Below are positions 1 through 64,000 of a stretch of DNA of 64,000 bases, piece after piece (positions within the stretch are counted from its first letter, which is position 1; each line of letters opens with the position of its first letter). This DNA is from Monarcha castaneiventris obscurior (taxonomy: Eukaryota; Chordata; Aves; Passeriformes; Monarchidae), in contig JAMPIT010000550.1 in NCBI GenBank assembly GCA_026261815.1, positions 558,001 to 622,000 on the forward strand, read 5' to 3'. The notes under the pieces were generated by a model. The model searched no databases, was not told the DNA's origin, and saw only the letters and a program-made list of their open reading frames with translations. The translations under genes and the position numbers were made by a program.

Positions 1-1552
1 GGAGAATTCTGCCTTTGTCTCTGCTGGAAACAGCATGGATTCAGAGCTGGCTCGGTAACCTGCCCCAGAGGGATGTTCTGTGCCCTGGGTGAGCAGCCAA
101 AGCTCTGCTGGAGCCAGCTGTGTGAGTCTCCTGCTCTGCAAACTGCAGCTTGTGAGGGTCCACACTGAGCAGGAGAAGGACCCTCAGCAAGGGATGTGCA
201 GTGGGGAACCCTGGTGAGATGGTGGCTGTGCATGGCAGCGGGGCTGTCAGGGACCTGCCACGTGCCCGGCCTCCATCGAGCATCGGGAATGCTGGGGAGC
301 TGTGCAGAGAGGCTGCAACGGGACCAAGCTTTCGTGACCAGGAAGATGAGATTTGTGATGTGTCATGGGCTGAGCTGAGGGATCATCCAAGCAGAAGAGG
401 ACACTAGCTGGCAAGAGCAGCATCCATAATCCCAACTGCTTTATGATTTCCTTCGCTCTTTGTTTTGCTCAGTCTACCCTAATTATGTGATCACAAGATC
501 TGCTGATTGAAACTCCCTAGAAAAATCTCATTATACTATCTAATGCAAAACCTTTGTAGTTAATGTAAAATAATACTTTCACCAACTCTGTGGCAGGTGC
601 GTTCTCAAGTGTTGCCACCACTTCCAAATGCAGTAATTGTTCTTTTAAATTAGGAAAGTAAAAAAACCCCACACCTTTAAGCAACAACAAACTTCTGCTT
701 TTGTTTAACAAGAAAAGGAGTTTAATTTTTAAAGATTACTCTATATTATTAACTTGCTTAATTATCAGAAGGGATGGTTGGATGAGCAGACAATTAAAAC
801 AAGGAGAAGCTCAGAAGGAAAAGTTCATCAGTATATTAGAGAGACAATGGGGGAAAGTAAAACTATTTCAAGTACCATTTGAAGGAAATCATTTGGGAAG
901 GAAATAGGATTAATTAAGTTTTGAACCAGTTGATTTTGTTATCTAAAAATATTTCCTAGATTAACACTCTTACATCCTTACGCATGAGGTAATGTCTAAG
1001 GTTCTTCAGCAACAGAGTGAAGTGTTGGTGTAGATAAAGGCACTTCAAACCAGCAGGGAACTCCAGACTTAGTGGAGTCTGTGGTGTATTCTGAGACTGA
1101 GATTAGGATCAGGCCTTGAGACACTGCAGCAGAGGCACCTGAACGGCGTCTGGTTATTTTGCTGGCCTGTCCTGGTCAGGGTGTGAGCTCAGTCCTGCTG
1201 AACTCAGTGAGTGGCAGTGCTGTTGTGGCTCTCCATGCAGAAGGTGCCCCACTCCCCAGTCCTTGGGCTCTATCTCCTCTTTTGCTTCCCTTTATTGGCC
1301 TTGTCCCTTTCATCATCAGGAGAGTGAAACTTTTACTCCATTGCTCTAAAACATCCTTGGTGGAGCATAGGAGTGACCTGGAGAAACACGGGGCTGTAGG
1401 AATCCAGAGTGCAGGGAATATTTCTCTGCCTGTTTTAAAGAGAAAAACCCCCCTGGACAGCGTGGTTTTTGACCTTTATCCATGGAGAAAACTCCCTACT
1501 ATCTGGGAGGAACTAAAATCTACACAGATGTGAACTAGGTGATAGAATATGA
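1..1552. other. Intergenic sequence, no recognised feature
   Basis: This is unremarkable unique-looking DNA beyond the 3' end of FGF13. Open frames such as 1159-1533 lack recognisable protein similarity and show no splice or promoter context. I see no repeat I can name. Confidence 0.6.
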
Positions 1553-2090
1553 TGTAAGGATGTCACAGGGTGAAGAATTTAGAAGTTTTAGGTTTCTTAA
1601 TGTAGTAAATAGATAAATAGTAAAAGTTCCAAGATGGAGGAACCCTTGTAGTTTTTATCTCCTTCTGTCTTCTTCTAGTCCTCCATATTCTGCAGCAAAG
1701 GTAGTTTAGGATGATTGGATGAAAAATGCCGCAGTCCCGGCCTGCGTGTCGGAGTGATTTACTGAGCATTGGATGAAAAGTAAAAATATCTGTCGTTTCA
1801 ATTTTTAATTGGATAATTTACCTATAAAAGGGCTTTGGAATCTTGATAAGCAGCCATTTTTTCGCCTTCTCTTGTCATGTTCTGTTCTACTGTGTCTTTC
1901 TAAGCTGATAACACAAGAATAAACAACTATCTGAAGAAGCAGTTACTGTGAGATTGCCTCGTCTGTCTATCAAGCTCCTTGCAAGGACTCTAAGAACTTT
2001 AAAGGGCCTCTCCCAGCAAGAGAGGCTGATTTATGGCACTAGCAGTGTCAGGGGCGAAGCCACTGTCCCCAGAACACCCCTGAACATGGG
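1553..2090 (+). mobile_element. Solo LTR of an avian endogenous retrovirus (approximate ends)
   Basis: The segment has the order expected of a retroviral LTR. A TATAAAA box lies at 1823-1829. About 95 bp downstream, at 1918-1923, is an AATAAA, following an R-like stretch with TCTGTTCTACTGTGTC and CTAAGCTGATAACACAAG. A U5-like region with CTCGTCTGTCTATCAAGCTCC comes next. The left part (GTCACAGGGTGAAGAATTTA, TGCCGCAGTCCCGGCCTG) matches LTR sequence I recall from songbird genomes. No gag, pol or env remains adjacent, so it is a solo LTR. I could not find a target-site duplication, and both ends are uncertain by tens of bases. Confidence 0.6.
1823..1829 (+). promoter_or_regulatory. TATA box of the solo LTR
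   Basis: TATAAAA is followed by GGGCTTTGG and lies 95 bp before an AATAAA, the usual spacing of promoter and polyadenylation signal across an LTR R region. Whether it is active is unknown. Confidence 0.5.
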
Positions 2091-2850
2091 TCACTCTCCT
2101 TTGGACATTTTATCCCCCTCGGCCCTCCCCTGGCACACACCTGTGCAGCACTGGGGATGCTCTGAGAGTCCTTTGGAGGGTTTCTGAGTACAACACAACG
2201 CAAACTCTTTTACACCTTTTCTTTTTCCTGTTCCTCTTTAGAGGGTGTCTGAAAGCTTTTTCTTTCACAGACGTGTCTCCCTGAGGTTCTGTTTGTAGGG
2301 CTGATCCTGAGCTCACAGTACAAAAAAGACACTGACTTTGTCTCAGACCTCGCTAGAGGTTCCCTCAAGTTCTATATAGCATTGTTTGAAAAGAATAAAC
2401 CAGCTCTGGGTTCTTGTCTGTAGGAGGCTTTGATGCTGCAAAGGTTTGGACAATGGAATCTGTGCCCCCACTCCGAGTGCAAGGCCCTGCTTTGTACAAC
2501 CACATTCATAAACTGAATTAAATCAGTACTCAAAGGAAGGGTGAACGAATGATCTGCTCACCCAAGTTGGATAGAGCATTATTTGTGCTAAGGTTTTCCT
2601 TAAGATGTGGGTGAAGAATCCTGATAAATTCAGAGCTTTGCAGGCTATTCACTAAGGAATTCATTTTAACAGGCACGGTCCTCCCAGCGCTGCTGGGGCT
2701 GCCACGGCTGTTCAGCAGCACTTCACTGCCGGGGCCTGAGCACTTCTTTTCCCTGCATAGCCTCCAGATTCCCCCTGGGCTCCCCTGGGAACCTGCCCTG
2801 AGCCAAACGTGTCCCTGCAGGAGCAGAGACAGAGTGAGAGAGTGGGACAA
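2091..2850. other. Intergenic sequence between LTR and minisatellite
   Basis: I see no gene or named repeat. An AATAAA occurs near 2394 on the plus strand, with no associated exon that I can support. Confidence 0.55.
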
Positions 2851-3122
2851 CCCAGCCCAGCGCAGCCCAGCCCAGCCCAGCGCAGCCCAGCCCAGCCCAG
2901 CGCAGCCCAGCCCAGCCCAGCCCAGCCCAGCCCAGCCCAGCCCAATCCAGCCCAGCCCAGCCCAATCCAGCCCAGCCCAGCGCAGCCCAGCCCAGCTCAG
3001 CCCAGCCCAGCCCAGCGCAGCCCAGCCCAGCCCAGCCCAGCCCAGCCCAGCGCAGCCCAGCCCAGCCCAGCCCAGCGCAGCCCAGCCCAGCGCAGCCCAG
3101 CGCAGCCCAGCCCAGCCCAGCT
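2851..3122. repeat. Pentanucleotide minisatellite (CCCAG)n with CGCAG, CTCAG and CCAAT variants
   Basis: About 270 bp is built from 54 tandem 5-bp units, mostly CCCAG, with CGCAG variants in recurring groups and two CCAAT-bearing units near 2941-2967. The clustering of CGCAG variants suggests higher-order units of 10 to 35 bp. The minus strand is (CTGGG)n, with runs of three G every five bases, so it has G-quadruplex potential. It produces long artefactual Ser-Pro-Ala-Gln or Trp-Ala-Gly-Leu reading frames that are not genes. Confidence 0.97.
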
Positions 3123-6100
3123 CATCAAACCCCAGCTCTGGGCACTACAAGTGGCAGGACAGGGACAGCTCTTCCTCCAAACACAGCTGTGATGGCCCTG
3201 GTGGTGTGTGGCCCTGGGACCCTGTCGTCTGCCAGGAGACAAGCTCAGAAAAGGAGTGTGACAGACAACGTGCAGTGCTGAGAAACCCCTGGGCCATGAG
3301 GCATTCATCCTGCCCCCCAGGTGTTCAATTTAGGTGACAAGCCAAACATACCTGGGGAAAAAAATTAGGCCTATGAGTGCTTGAAAGTAATTTTCCATAC
3401 GTGGTATTTAAGACTCTTAAATTTCAAAATATTAATAATGATCTTTGAAGGGAACCCTATAAGTTGTCTTCTAAAACTTGATGAGATAGAATAATTTATT
3501 ACATCAATTTCACTGATTAATGTAAAATGTGTTTCAAATTTGGGTTTTCCTTTAATATTTAAACTTCCCCTTGAGAGGAGCTGCAGAGGGTGACTGAGTG
3601 CCCCCCAAACTGATGTGGTATGTCCTCAAAGCAGGGTAAGATGTGCTACTGGAGCTGATCAGCAATAAAAGCCATCGGACAGCAGCAGACCCAGGTCATT
3701 TCAGGACCTGCTATCCAAAAGGCATGACCCAGGGCCTCACAGCTCTGCACAATCATGCCAGGGAAGGGAGTGTCTTAAAAATTTACTCTGTGAATTGGAA
3801 ATTTTTTGTTGTCAAGGACATCGTCCCCTAAAGTTGCTGAAAAAAGGCCAAAGATGAAGTTATTCAGGATAAATTGCATGGCAGGTCTTTTCCCTAAGAA
3901 ATGGATTTATTTAAAATAGGCTTTCTACTGTACTTTTCTGTCATTCTTGCAGAGCCAAAGTCAGACAAAACCATGGTGGTTTTTGTCTTGGTCTTACATC
4001 AAGGAGGAGACTGAGCTCCAGCATTTTGAGTAGCCATTCTCTGAGCTGGTGAAAGGCACCACACTTTTTGTGTCCTTCATTGACCATGCTGAGGCTACAG
4101 AAAACTGAAGCATCCATCTTTGCTGGTCTTGGGTTGACCACTCAAGTTGCCCCTCTCTGGTTCAGGAAGACAGGGAAAGGACAATTTTAATACAGAAGGG
4201 TCTCTGTCCCAGGGAAAGCTATGCCATGGTGTAGTACTGGCAGTGGAGCAGAGAGCCCTTATAGTATCTCCAGTGATAAAAAATCAGAGCCCAGACAAGA
4301 GAGTTTGTTTAAGAGAGAATTATTTATTAGAAGATAGGAGGTTGTAACATACAGATTCTGTCCTGCAAAAGTGTCCTGGTCAAGGATATGTCAGGGAGAC
4401 ATTTGAACCCATTAGAGCTGGCCCTGCTGTCCAGCAGAGATACTCAAGACACAGCAGAGCTCTGCCAGACCCGGCTCCAGGCTGGTGCTCAGCTGGGGAG
4501 AGGCCTGGGTGCCACAGCATCCCTGAGCTCGTCACACCGCCCTTCTCCCACGGGAACAGTGCTGGGACTGCGGGCGGTGCTGCAGGAGGGGCACTGCTCT
4601 TCCCTGGGCTGGCCCGGGCATGTTTTCCCAAAGAGGGAATTTTCTTCCATCGATGAACATGGCTGAGCAAGTGGCTACGGAGATACAACCATGCTATGAG
4701 GTAGCATGAGGTAAATCAAAATAAAAAAGGAAAAGAAAAAGCAAAGATCTCTGTGATACAGAGAAGAGCTCTCCCCACTCCCCCTCAGCCCCAAGGCAGA
4801 GCAAGCAGCAGTGTCTGAGCCCCTGCAAAGACCCCCGAGGAAGCAGCTCCCAGGCGGTCACAGGAAGGCAGAGCTGTGCCTCGCCAGAGCTCCCAGCAGC
4901 ATTCCCGGGACCTGTTCCCCACGGGGCTGGCTGGTGCCATTTGTCTGCACAGCCCCTGCGAGGCTCGGGCTCTGCCAGGAGTGTCAGGAGTGTCTGACTC
5001 TCTGCTGTGAGGGGTTGGCAGCTCCTGAGCAGCTCCGGGCCCGCGGGGGCTGTGGGCAGCACTGCTGGAGGGGCAGCACAGCAGATCTGGCAGGGCAAAG
5101 GCATCGCCACCAACGCCACAAGGGCCTGAGACCCTGCTCTGCACAGCCAGCCAGAAAATAATCCACGTAACTTCCTAATTTATGGGTGCTGAACGACAAA
5201 TAAATATTCTGGAGTCTGACTCCTCAGTCTGGTCCTCTGATGAAGCCACGTTCTTGTCTTAACTTCGCTGTCTGGGGCAGAATATTACCTTCACTCACTG
5301 TCTATAAAGTCACATTTAACTCTAACTTTCCTTATTAAATCCTAATTACGGCTCCAGAGACTGAGATGTAAAACCCTGGATATGATCCCCCACTTTGCTC
5401 ATAGAGTACATAATCTTTTGTCTACTATCAGCACTTTATCAGGATTATGACCTTTTCAGTCCTCAGTAATCTGAAGGAAAAAATATTGTTGGAACAGTTT
5501 GTCAGAAATTTAATGTAATTGTCAGAAACATCTGTTTATGACTCATTTATCACCACATCTCTCTCCTCATCTCCATCCAAGAGTGGCCTTTGTTAGCCTG
5601 GTATATCAGAAAGCTTTGAAACAAGAGATTTGGCAGTGAATGCTCAAAGCTGACACCAACATAAACACAAAAGATGGGTCAGACTACAGAGCTCAGAAGG
5701 GACGATCTGTGAGACAAGAATTTTCCTTCTGCTGCAGATGATCTTCGGGGCTGGAGGTACTGGGGATGGAGAATAACAGGAATATGCAGCTATAAAGCAA
5801 AGCAGCAGAGCTCCAGTTACCTCTAGGGCAGTAAACACTCAGCACTGAACCAGCTTTGATACAAATATGCCTATTTTCAAATCAGGCTTTATGTTCCGAA
5901 GGCACTCAGACTCCTTTTTTGGAACATGTACCCGAATGAGTTTGATGTTTGGGGATGGAAGGGTTCAGAAAAATGTTCCCCAAGGACATCCCACATTTAG
6001 TTGAAGGGAAGAGATGATCCAGACCCACTGAGTTACCAAAACCTCTGGAGCAATCATGACCACATGTTCAATTTTTTAGGATTTCTGTGGCACTGGATAT

Positions 6101-6994
6101 GCTCCCACTTTCTTCACCCTACGGAAAGGGGCAAGCTGTGGAAGCCTGGGCCCTCTAAGAGCAGGCCAGAGCTCTTCATTTACTATTTGCCATGAAACAA
6201 CAAAACTAGAGGTTTGATCTGAAACAATCTCCTTTCCTCCTCTCTCAGCCCTCACCTTAAAGCTGGTTTAATTCCAGCTTGGTCTAGTGGGAGGAACATG
6301 GAGCAGACAACAGAGTATCTCATTTTGATTTCAACCTAACATTTTGGGGCAGATTTTTTCCTCCATTTCCATTATTGTCTTCCAGAACTGGTTCTTCAGC
6401 CACCCATGATGAAAACTTGTCCCTTCTAGGACTTCTTGGGACACCTTGATGAGTGAAGCTCACCTGTCAGAGCTGCCTGGATGTTGCCCATGAAGAAAGG
6501 TTTCCTGGATGTTTTCAGAGAGAAAAGGCAGGAGAGAGGGATGCTTCCCCTCCAGGGCAAAGGTATGGGAGCCTTTCTTCCTGAAGGCCAGATGCAGCTG
6601 GCTGCTGCACGCCCCTGCAGTGATGCCCAGCAGACGCTGAGCAGTGCTGGGGCTGGGGGCACGCCCGGAGCAGGGCAGAGGCTCGGGGCAGAGAGGGGCA
6701 GTTTGGGGGCTCCAGCAGCACAGGGGGGTTGTTACCAAGGCTTGGTGACACCTGGGCATTGCTGTGTTTTGAGTATCTCGGCCAGGCACGCAGGACCAGC
6801 TCCAACAGTACCAAAGCAAAGAACGTTTGAACTCCTGCAGTGTATGGCGTTACAGGGGAATGACCATCACACAGAAAGATTTTGAACATTAATTACAGTA
6901 TCTTTTGTAACTTTGTAATTTAATTGCCAACCCTTTTCCCTTAAAATTAATCATGGATGTACAGCGTATAATCAAACAAGCTTTTTTAAAAAGT
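3123..6994. other. Intergenic sequence downstream of FGF13
   Basis: Mixed AT-rich DNA with a GC-rich patch around 4400-5130. Open frames in the patch appear in several frames on both strands without codon bias or recognisable domains, the pattern of chance frames in GC-rich DNA. I see no named repeat. Confidence 0.55.
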
Positions 6995-7012
6995 ATATCT
7001 TAATATAAATAG

Positions 7013-7018
7013 TTTATT
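7013..7018 (-). terminator. Polyadenylation signal AATAAA, probable FGF13 3' end
   Basis: A TTTATT on the plus strand reads AATAAA on the minus strand. It is followed by AT-rich sequence and then a GTTTGATT stretch downstream, near 6975-6982, compatible with cleavage around 6985-7003. I saw no other AATAAA between the stop codon and this point. Confidence 0.7.
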
Positions 7019-7961
7019 CAGTGCATGGTTGTGTATACAACAAATAATAAACAACTTTTTTGTACCAGGCAGAAAGCTGCCTGTACAGAACTAATTCAGT
7101 TTTGGAGCACAGAATCCAACGATGATTAATGCACAAAATCTTACACATCATGCAACTCTATGCCAATATTCCAACTTTCTCCCATGCAACAGACATGATG
7201 ACCTAAATGGAAACCTAACTACATTTTTTAAACAATTGTTTCCAATAGCATGTATAAGTATATGTTGTTTAGGGGTAACCTGTCCTAACGCTTCCTCCTA
7301 CACAATATTCACGTGCCCGTTACAGTGAAAGGACTTTTACAAATAAGACGTTTCTTATAAAAAAATTAAGTCACCTTAATTCCACAGTTTCTGTCTTTAG
7401 AAAAGAAGCCACAACGATAGTTTAACATGACACACAAAATGGAATTAAGAGAAATCTACACTGGAGGATAATTTTATCCCTTTCTGTTAACTTCCACTTG
7501 GGATAACAAAACAATTCCTATAATAACTCAATTCCTACAGACTGGGGTTAGCACAAGAACTTTACCAGAAACTACAAATCTATAAAAATTTATATTTCAT
7601 TGTGTTTAAAACCACAAGAACACTGTTTGCTTGAGCCTGAGACACCAACTCTCAGTTCCAACCCTGAATTTTTAATTATTTTTTTAAAGACATAGCTTTA
7701 AAGACCCATTGGAGTTCAGAAATCAAAAAGTTGCACTATTCCAAATTAAAGGATACATTTTTTTATCAAGCCTTAGATATAAAATGGTAAGCCAAGGAAA
7801 CAACAGAGTTTACATATTTGTTTTTTCTTTGCCCCTATAAAACATACAAGCATTAAAATTTCCTTTGAAGAGCAAAAGTGGTCTTTTTCTGAGTTGGAAA
7901 GCAAATTCCTATCAGCACTGAATGCTGTGAAATGTTTTTGTTTCATTTTCCACAAAGCATA

Positions 7962-8007
7962 GGAGAGAGAGAGAAAGAGAGAAAGAAAAAGAGAGAGGGA
8001 GAAAGAG
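7962..8007. repeat. GA-rich simple tract within the FGF13 3' UTR
   Basis: The run consists of GAGAGAGAGA and GAAAGA units, interrupted by an A5 stretch. In the FGF13 transcript it would be a CU-rich pyrimidine tract, a type of sequence that polypyrimidine-tract-binding or poly(C)-binding proteins can bind. Any such binding is inference. Confidence 0.85.
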
Positions 8008-8272
8008 CTGGACATTTCTTCTCCGAGATTTTTTCCGCAGTTGTGTTTGCTGGCTATCCAACTGCCTTGTGATATGCACAAGCACATTCTACATTACTGG
8101 GGTGTATCCTTTGACAACCAGGAGATCTAATGGCTGATAAACGAGTGACCTATGCGAGTTCGGTGGCTTGTCCCAGGCAATTGAACGTTTGGATGAAAGA
8201 CTGCGAGTAAGAATTCAACTGCATCCAGAGGTAAGGTTCTGTTTAGAGAGCACTTGGCTTGCCTGAACCTGG

Positions 8273-62851
<54,579 letters not shown>

Positions 62852-62899
62852 TCAGGCACTCGGGGGTCGCTGGCCGGCCGCGGGCACCGCAGCCAGCAT
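62852..62899 (-). other. Candidate short upstream ORF in the FGF13 leader, 15 codons
   Basis: An ATG at 62899-62897 opens MLAAVPAAGQRPPSA and stops at TGA 62854-62852, 30 nt before the FGF13 start. Close spacing to the main ATG would favour leaky scanning or limited reinitiation. Being so near the start codon, it is the upstream frame most likely to be transcribed. Confidence 0.45.
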
Positions 62900-63089
62900 C
62901 CTGCTCGGCCCGTCCCCAAGGCCGGGGACCCGCCGGGCAGCTCGGCCACCGCCACCCACCGCCCGTCGGCTCGGGAGCGCGGACACAGCGGCGGGATGCT
63001 GGCACCGCAGCCCCGGGCCGGGACGCAACAGTTTAGCTCAAGCGTTTTTGTCCTCTGAGATCTTCCCCTTTCGACTTTCTGGCGCTTTT

Positions 63090-63242
63090 TTACTCCTCCC
63101 AACTTGTAGCAGGGGAAAGTTTGCAGGCAGAGGTGAGCGTTTCTACGGAGATCACGCAGATCACTTGCAAGACACCCCTCCGAGCTTCTCCAGACGCGCT
63201 ATTTGCGTGCAGACATGGCACATCCACTTGGTGCAAGATCAT
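63090..63242 (-). other. Candidate upstream ORF in the FGF13 leader, 50 codons
   Basis: An ATG at 63242-63240 opens a 50-codon frame (MILHQVDVPCLHANS... ending TSWEE) that stops at 63092-63090, 268 nt before the FGF13 ATG. If the transcript begins upstream of it, this frame would be met before the main start. The peptide has no domain I recognise. The leader extent is unproven. Confidence 0.35.
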
Positions 63243-63597
63243 CGCATCTCTCCTAGCTCCAATTGCTCCGGTTAACTTTTCTCCCCACCCGTCCCCTCCC
63301 CATTCAAATCCCAGCAAACACCTGTTAGACTCCAGCAGGGGCAGTCCACTTGCAGGGCTTTTCTGGATCCTTTTTCCTCCTCTCCCTTAAGCGGAGCCCC
63401 GAAGCAGCTGGCGGCGGAGAGCCGTGCTGAGGGGCAGCTCCCGGCCGCTGGCTGCCGAGCGCCTCGGGAAGCCTCTTCAAGCCCCGCGCTCCTCGCAGCT
63501 CAGCGCGGCCTCCCCTGCACGGTGCTCGCAGCACCTCCCAGACGGGGATGGCAGCGATCCCGGGCCGCCCGGAGCCCGCACCCGCGCCGGGACTGCA

Positions 63598-63609
63598 GCA
63601 GCAGCGGCA

Positions 63610-63640
<31 letters not shown>
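63598..63640. repeat. CAG/CTG trinucleotide run in the FGF13 5' flank
   Basis: An interrupted GCAGCAGCGGCAGGAG lead-in is followed by a perfect AGC/CAG run of 29 bp (63612-63640, nearly ten units). In the FGF13 sense it is a CTG run. It lies about 780-820 bp upstream of the ATG and may be in the promoter or distal leader. Confidence 0.96.
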
Positions 63641-63642
<2 letters not shown>

Positions 63643-63879
63643 CCCCTCCGGCAGCGATGCAGGCGCCGCGCACTCCCCACGAGCCGTGCGCTGGGTACAG
63701 AAATGAGGCGACGCAGCAAACCCCTTATCACCACCCTCCCTCCTCCTCCGCCTGTGCCTCCTCCTCCTCCCGCTCCTCTCCAGGCGCGGCGGCGAGCGGA
63801 GCCCAGCCCGGCGCTGCGGAGGGGCCGGCGGCGGGGAGGGGGCTCGGGGCGGGGGCACCAAGGGCGGGGATACCGGGGG

Positions 63880-64000
63880 TACCGGGGGTGCCCGGGGCGG
63901 GGGTACCGGGGGCAGGTGCAGCAGGGGCGGGGGTATCGGGGGCGGCGGTACCGGGGCTACCGGGGGTACCCGGGGCGGGGGTACCGGGGGTACCCGGGGC
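63880..64000. repeat. G-rich GGGGGTACC minisatellite, truncated by window end
   Basis: Units such as GGGGGTACCG, GGGGGTACCCGGGGCG and variants (TATC, CTACC) recur to the last base. The plus strand has many runs of four or five G, so G-quadruplex formation is likely, and GGTACC is a short palindrome within the unit. The full array length is unknown. Confidence 0.93.

Larger units (their letters stand above)
6995..8272 (-). other. FGF13: Putative FGF13 3' UTR
   Basis: About 1.28 kb of AT-rich sequence follows the FGF13 stop and reaches the first canonical AATAAA on the minus strand. The stretch near the stop has no open frame of note. A purine-rich tract at 7962-8007 would be CU-rich in the mRNA. 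The 3' boundary is inferred from the polyadenylation signal, and longer transcripts are possible. Confidence 0.7.

Noticed and set aside
2809..3337. Ser-Pro-Ala-Gln frames on the plus strand and Gly-Trp-Ala-Leu frames on the minus strand
   Set aside because: Products of the CCCAG array. A 5-bp unit yields open frames in many phases.
63325..63861. 178-codon minus-strand frame with a poly-cysteine run
   Set aside because: The poly-Cys comes from the CAG/CTG run in GC-rich promoter DNA; no protein similarity, and it overlaps the FGF13 5' flank.

Overview
The window looks like ordinary vertebrate nuclear DNA, most probably from a bird and perhaps a songbird. The evidence is one avian-type CR1 LINE 3' end, one very old CR1 relict, two solo LTRs of types I recognise from bird genomes, AT-rich introns with GC-rich patches, and a five-exon gene whose product is clearly fibroblast growth factor 13. 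I found no prokaryotic system, CRISPR array, tRNA or rRNA.

The only protein-coding gene I can support is FGF13 (fibroblast growth factor homologous factor 2) on the minus strand, in its A-type (1S) isoform. All five coding exons are present with consensus GT/AG junctions: exon 1 62635-62821, exon 2 60588-60698, exon 3 55074-55177, exon 4 8901-9099, exon 5 8273-8409. They join to 738 nt, giving 245 residues plus a TAG stop. Introns are 1936, 5410, about 45974 and 491 bp. The 3' UTR probably ends just past an AATAAA at 7018-7013.

Layout from low to high coordinate: 1-6990 is intergenic DNA downstream of FGF13, holding a solo LTR (about 1553-2090) and a CCCAG/CGCAG minisatellite (2851-3122). 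Next come the FGF13 3' UTR (about 6995-8272), exon 5, a short intron 4 and exon 4. Intron 3 fills 9100-55073. It contains a relict CR1, a (TAA)n microsatellite, a second solo LTR, a CR1 3' end, a T/G-rich tract, and a GGCAC minisatellite beside a small CpG-dense island. Exons 3, 2 and 1 follow, separated by introns 2 and 1. From about 62800 to 64000 is a CpG-rich 5' flank with short upstream ORFs, a CAG/CTG run and a G-rich GGGTACC repeat cut by the window edge.

Most long open frames here are chance or repeat-driven and were left out. The points most worth a second look are regulatory or repeat-based: the upstream ORFs and CAG run in the putative leader, the intragenic CpG island beside a minisatellite near exon 3, the LTR with intact-looking promoter and polyadenylation signals, and a homeodomain-rich candidate conserved element near 10.5 kb.
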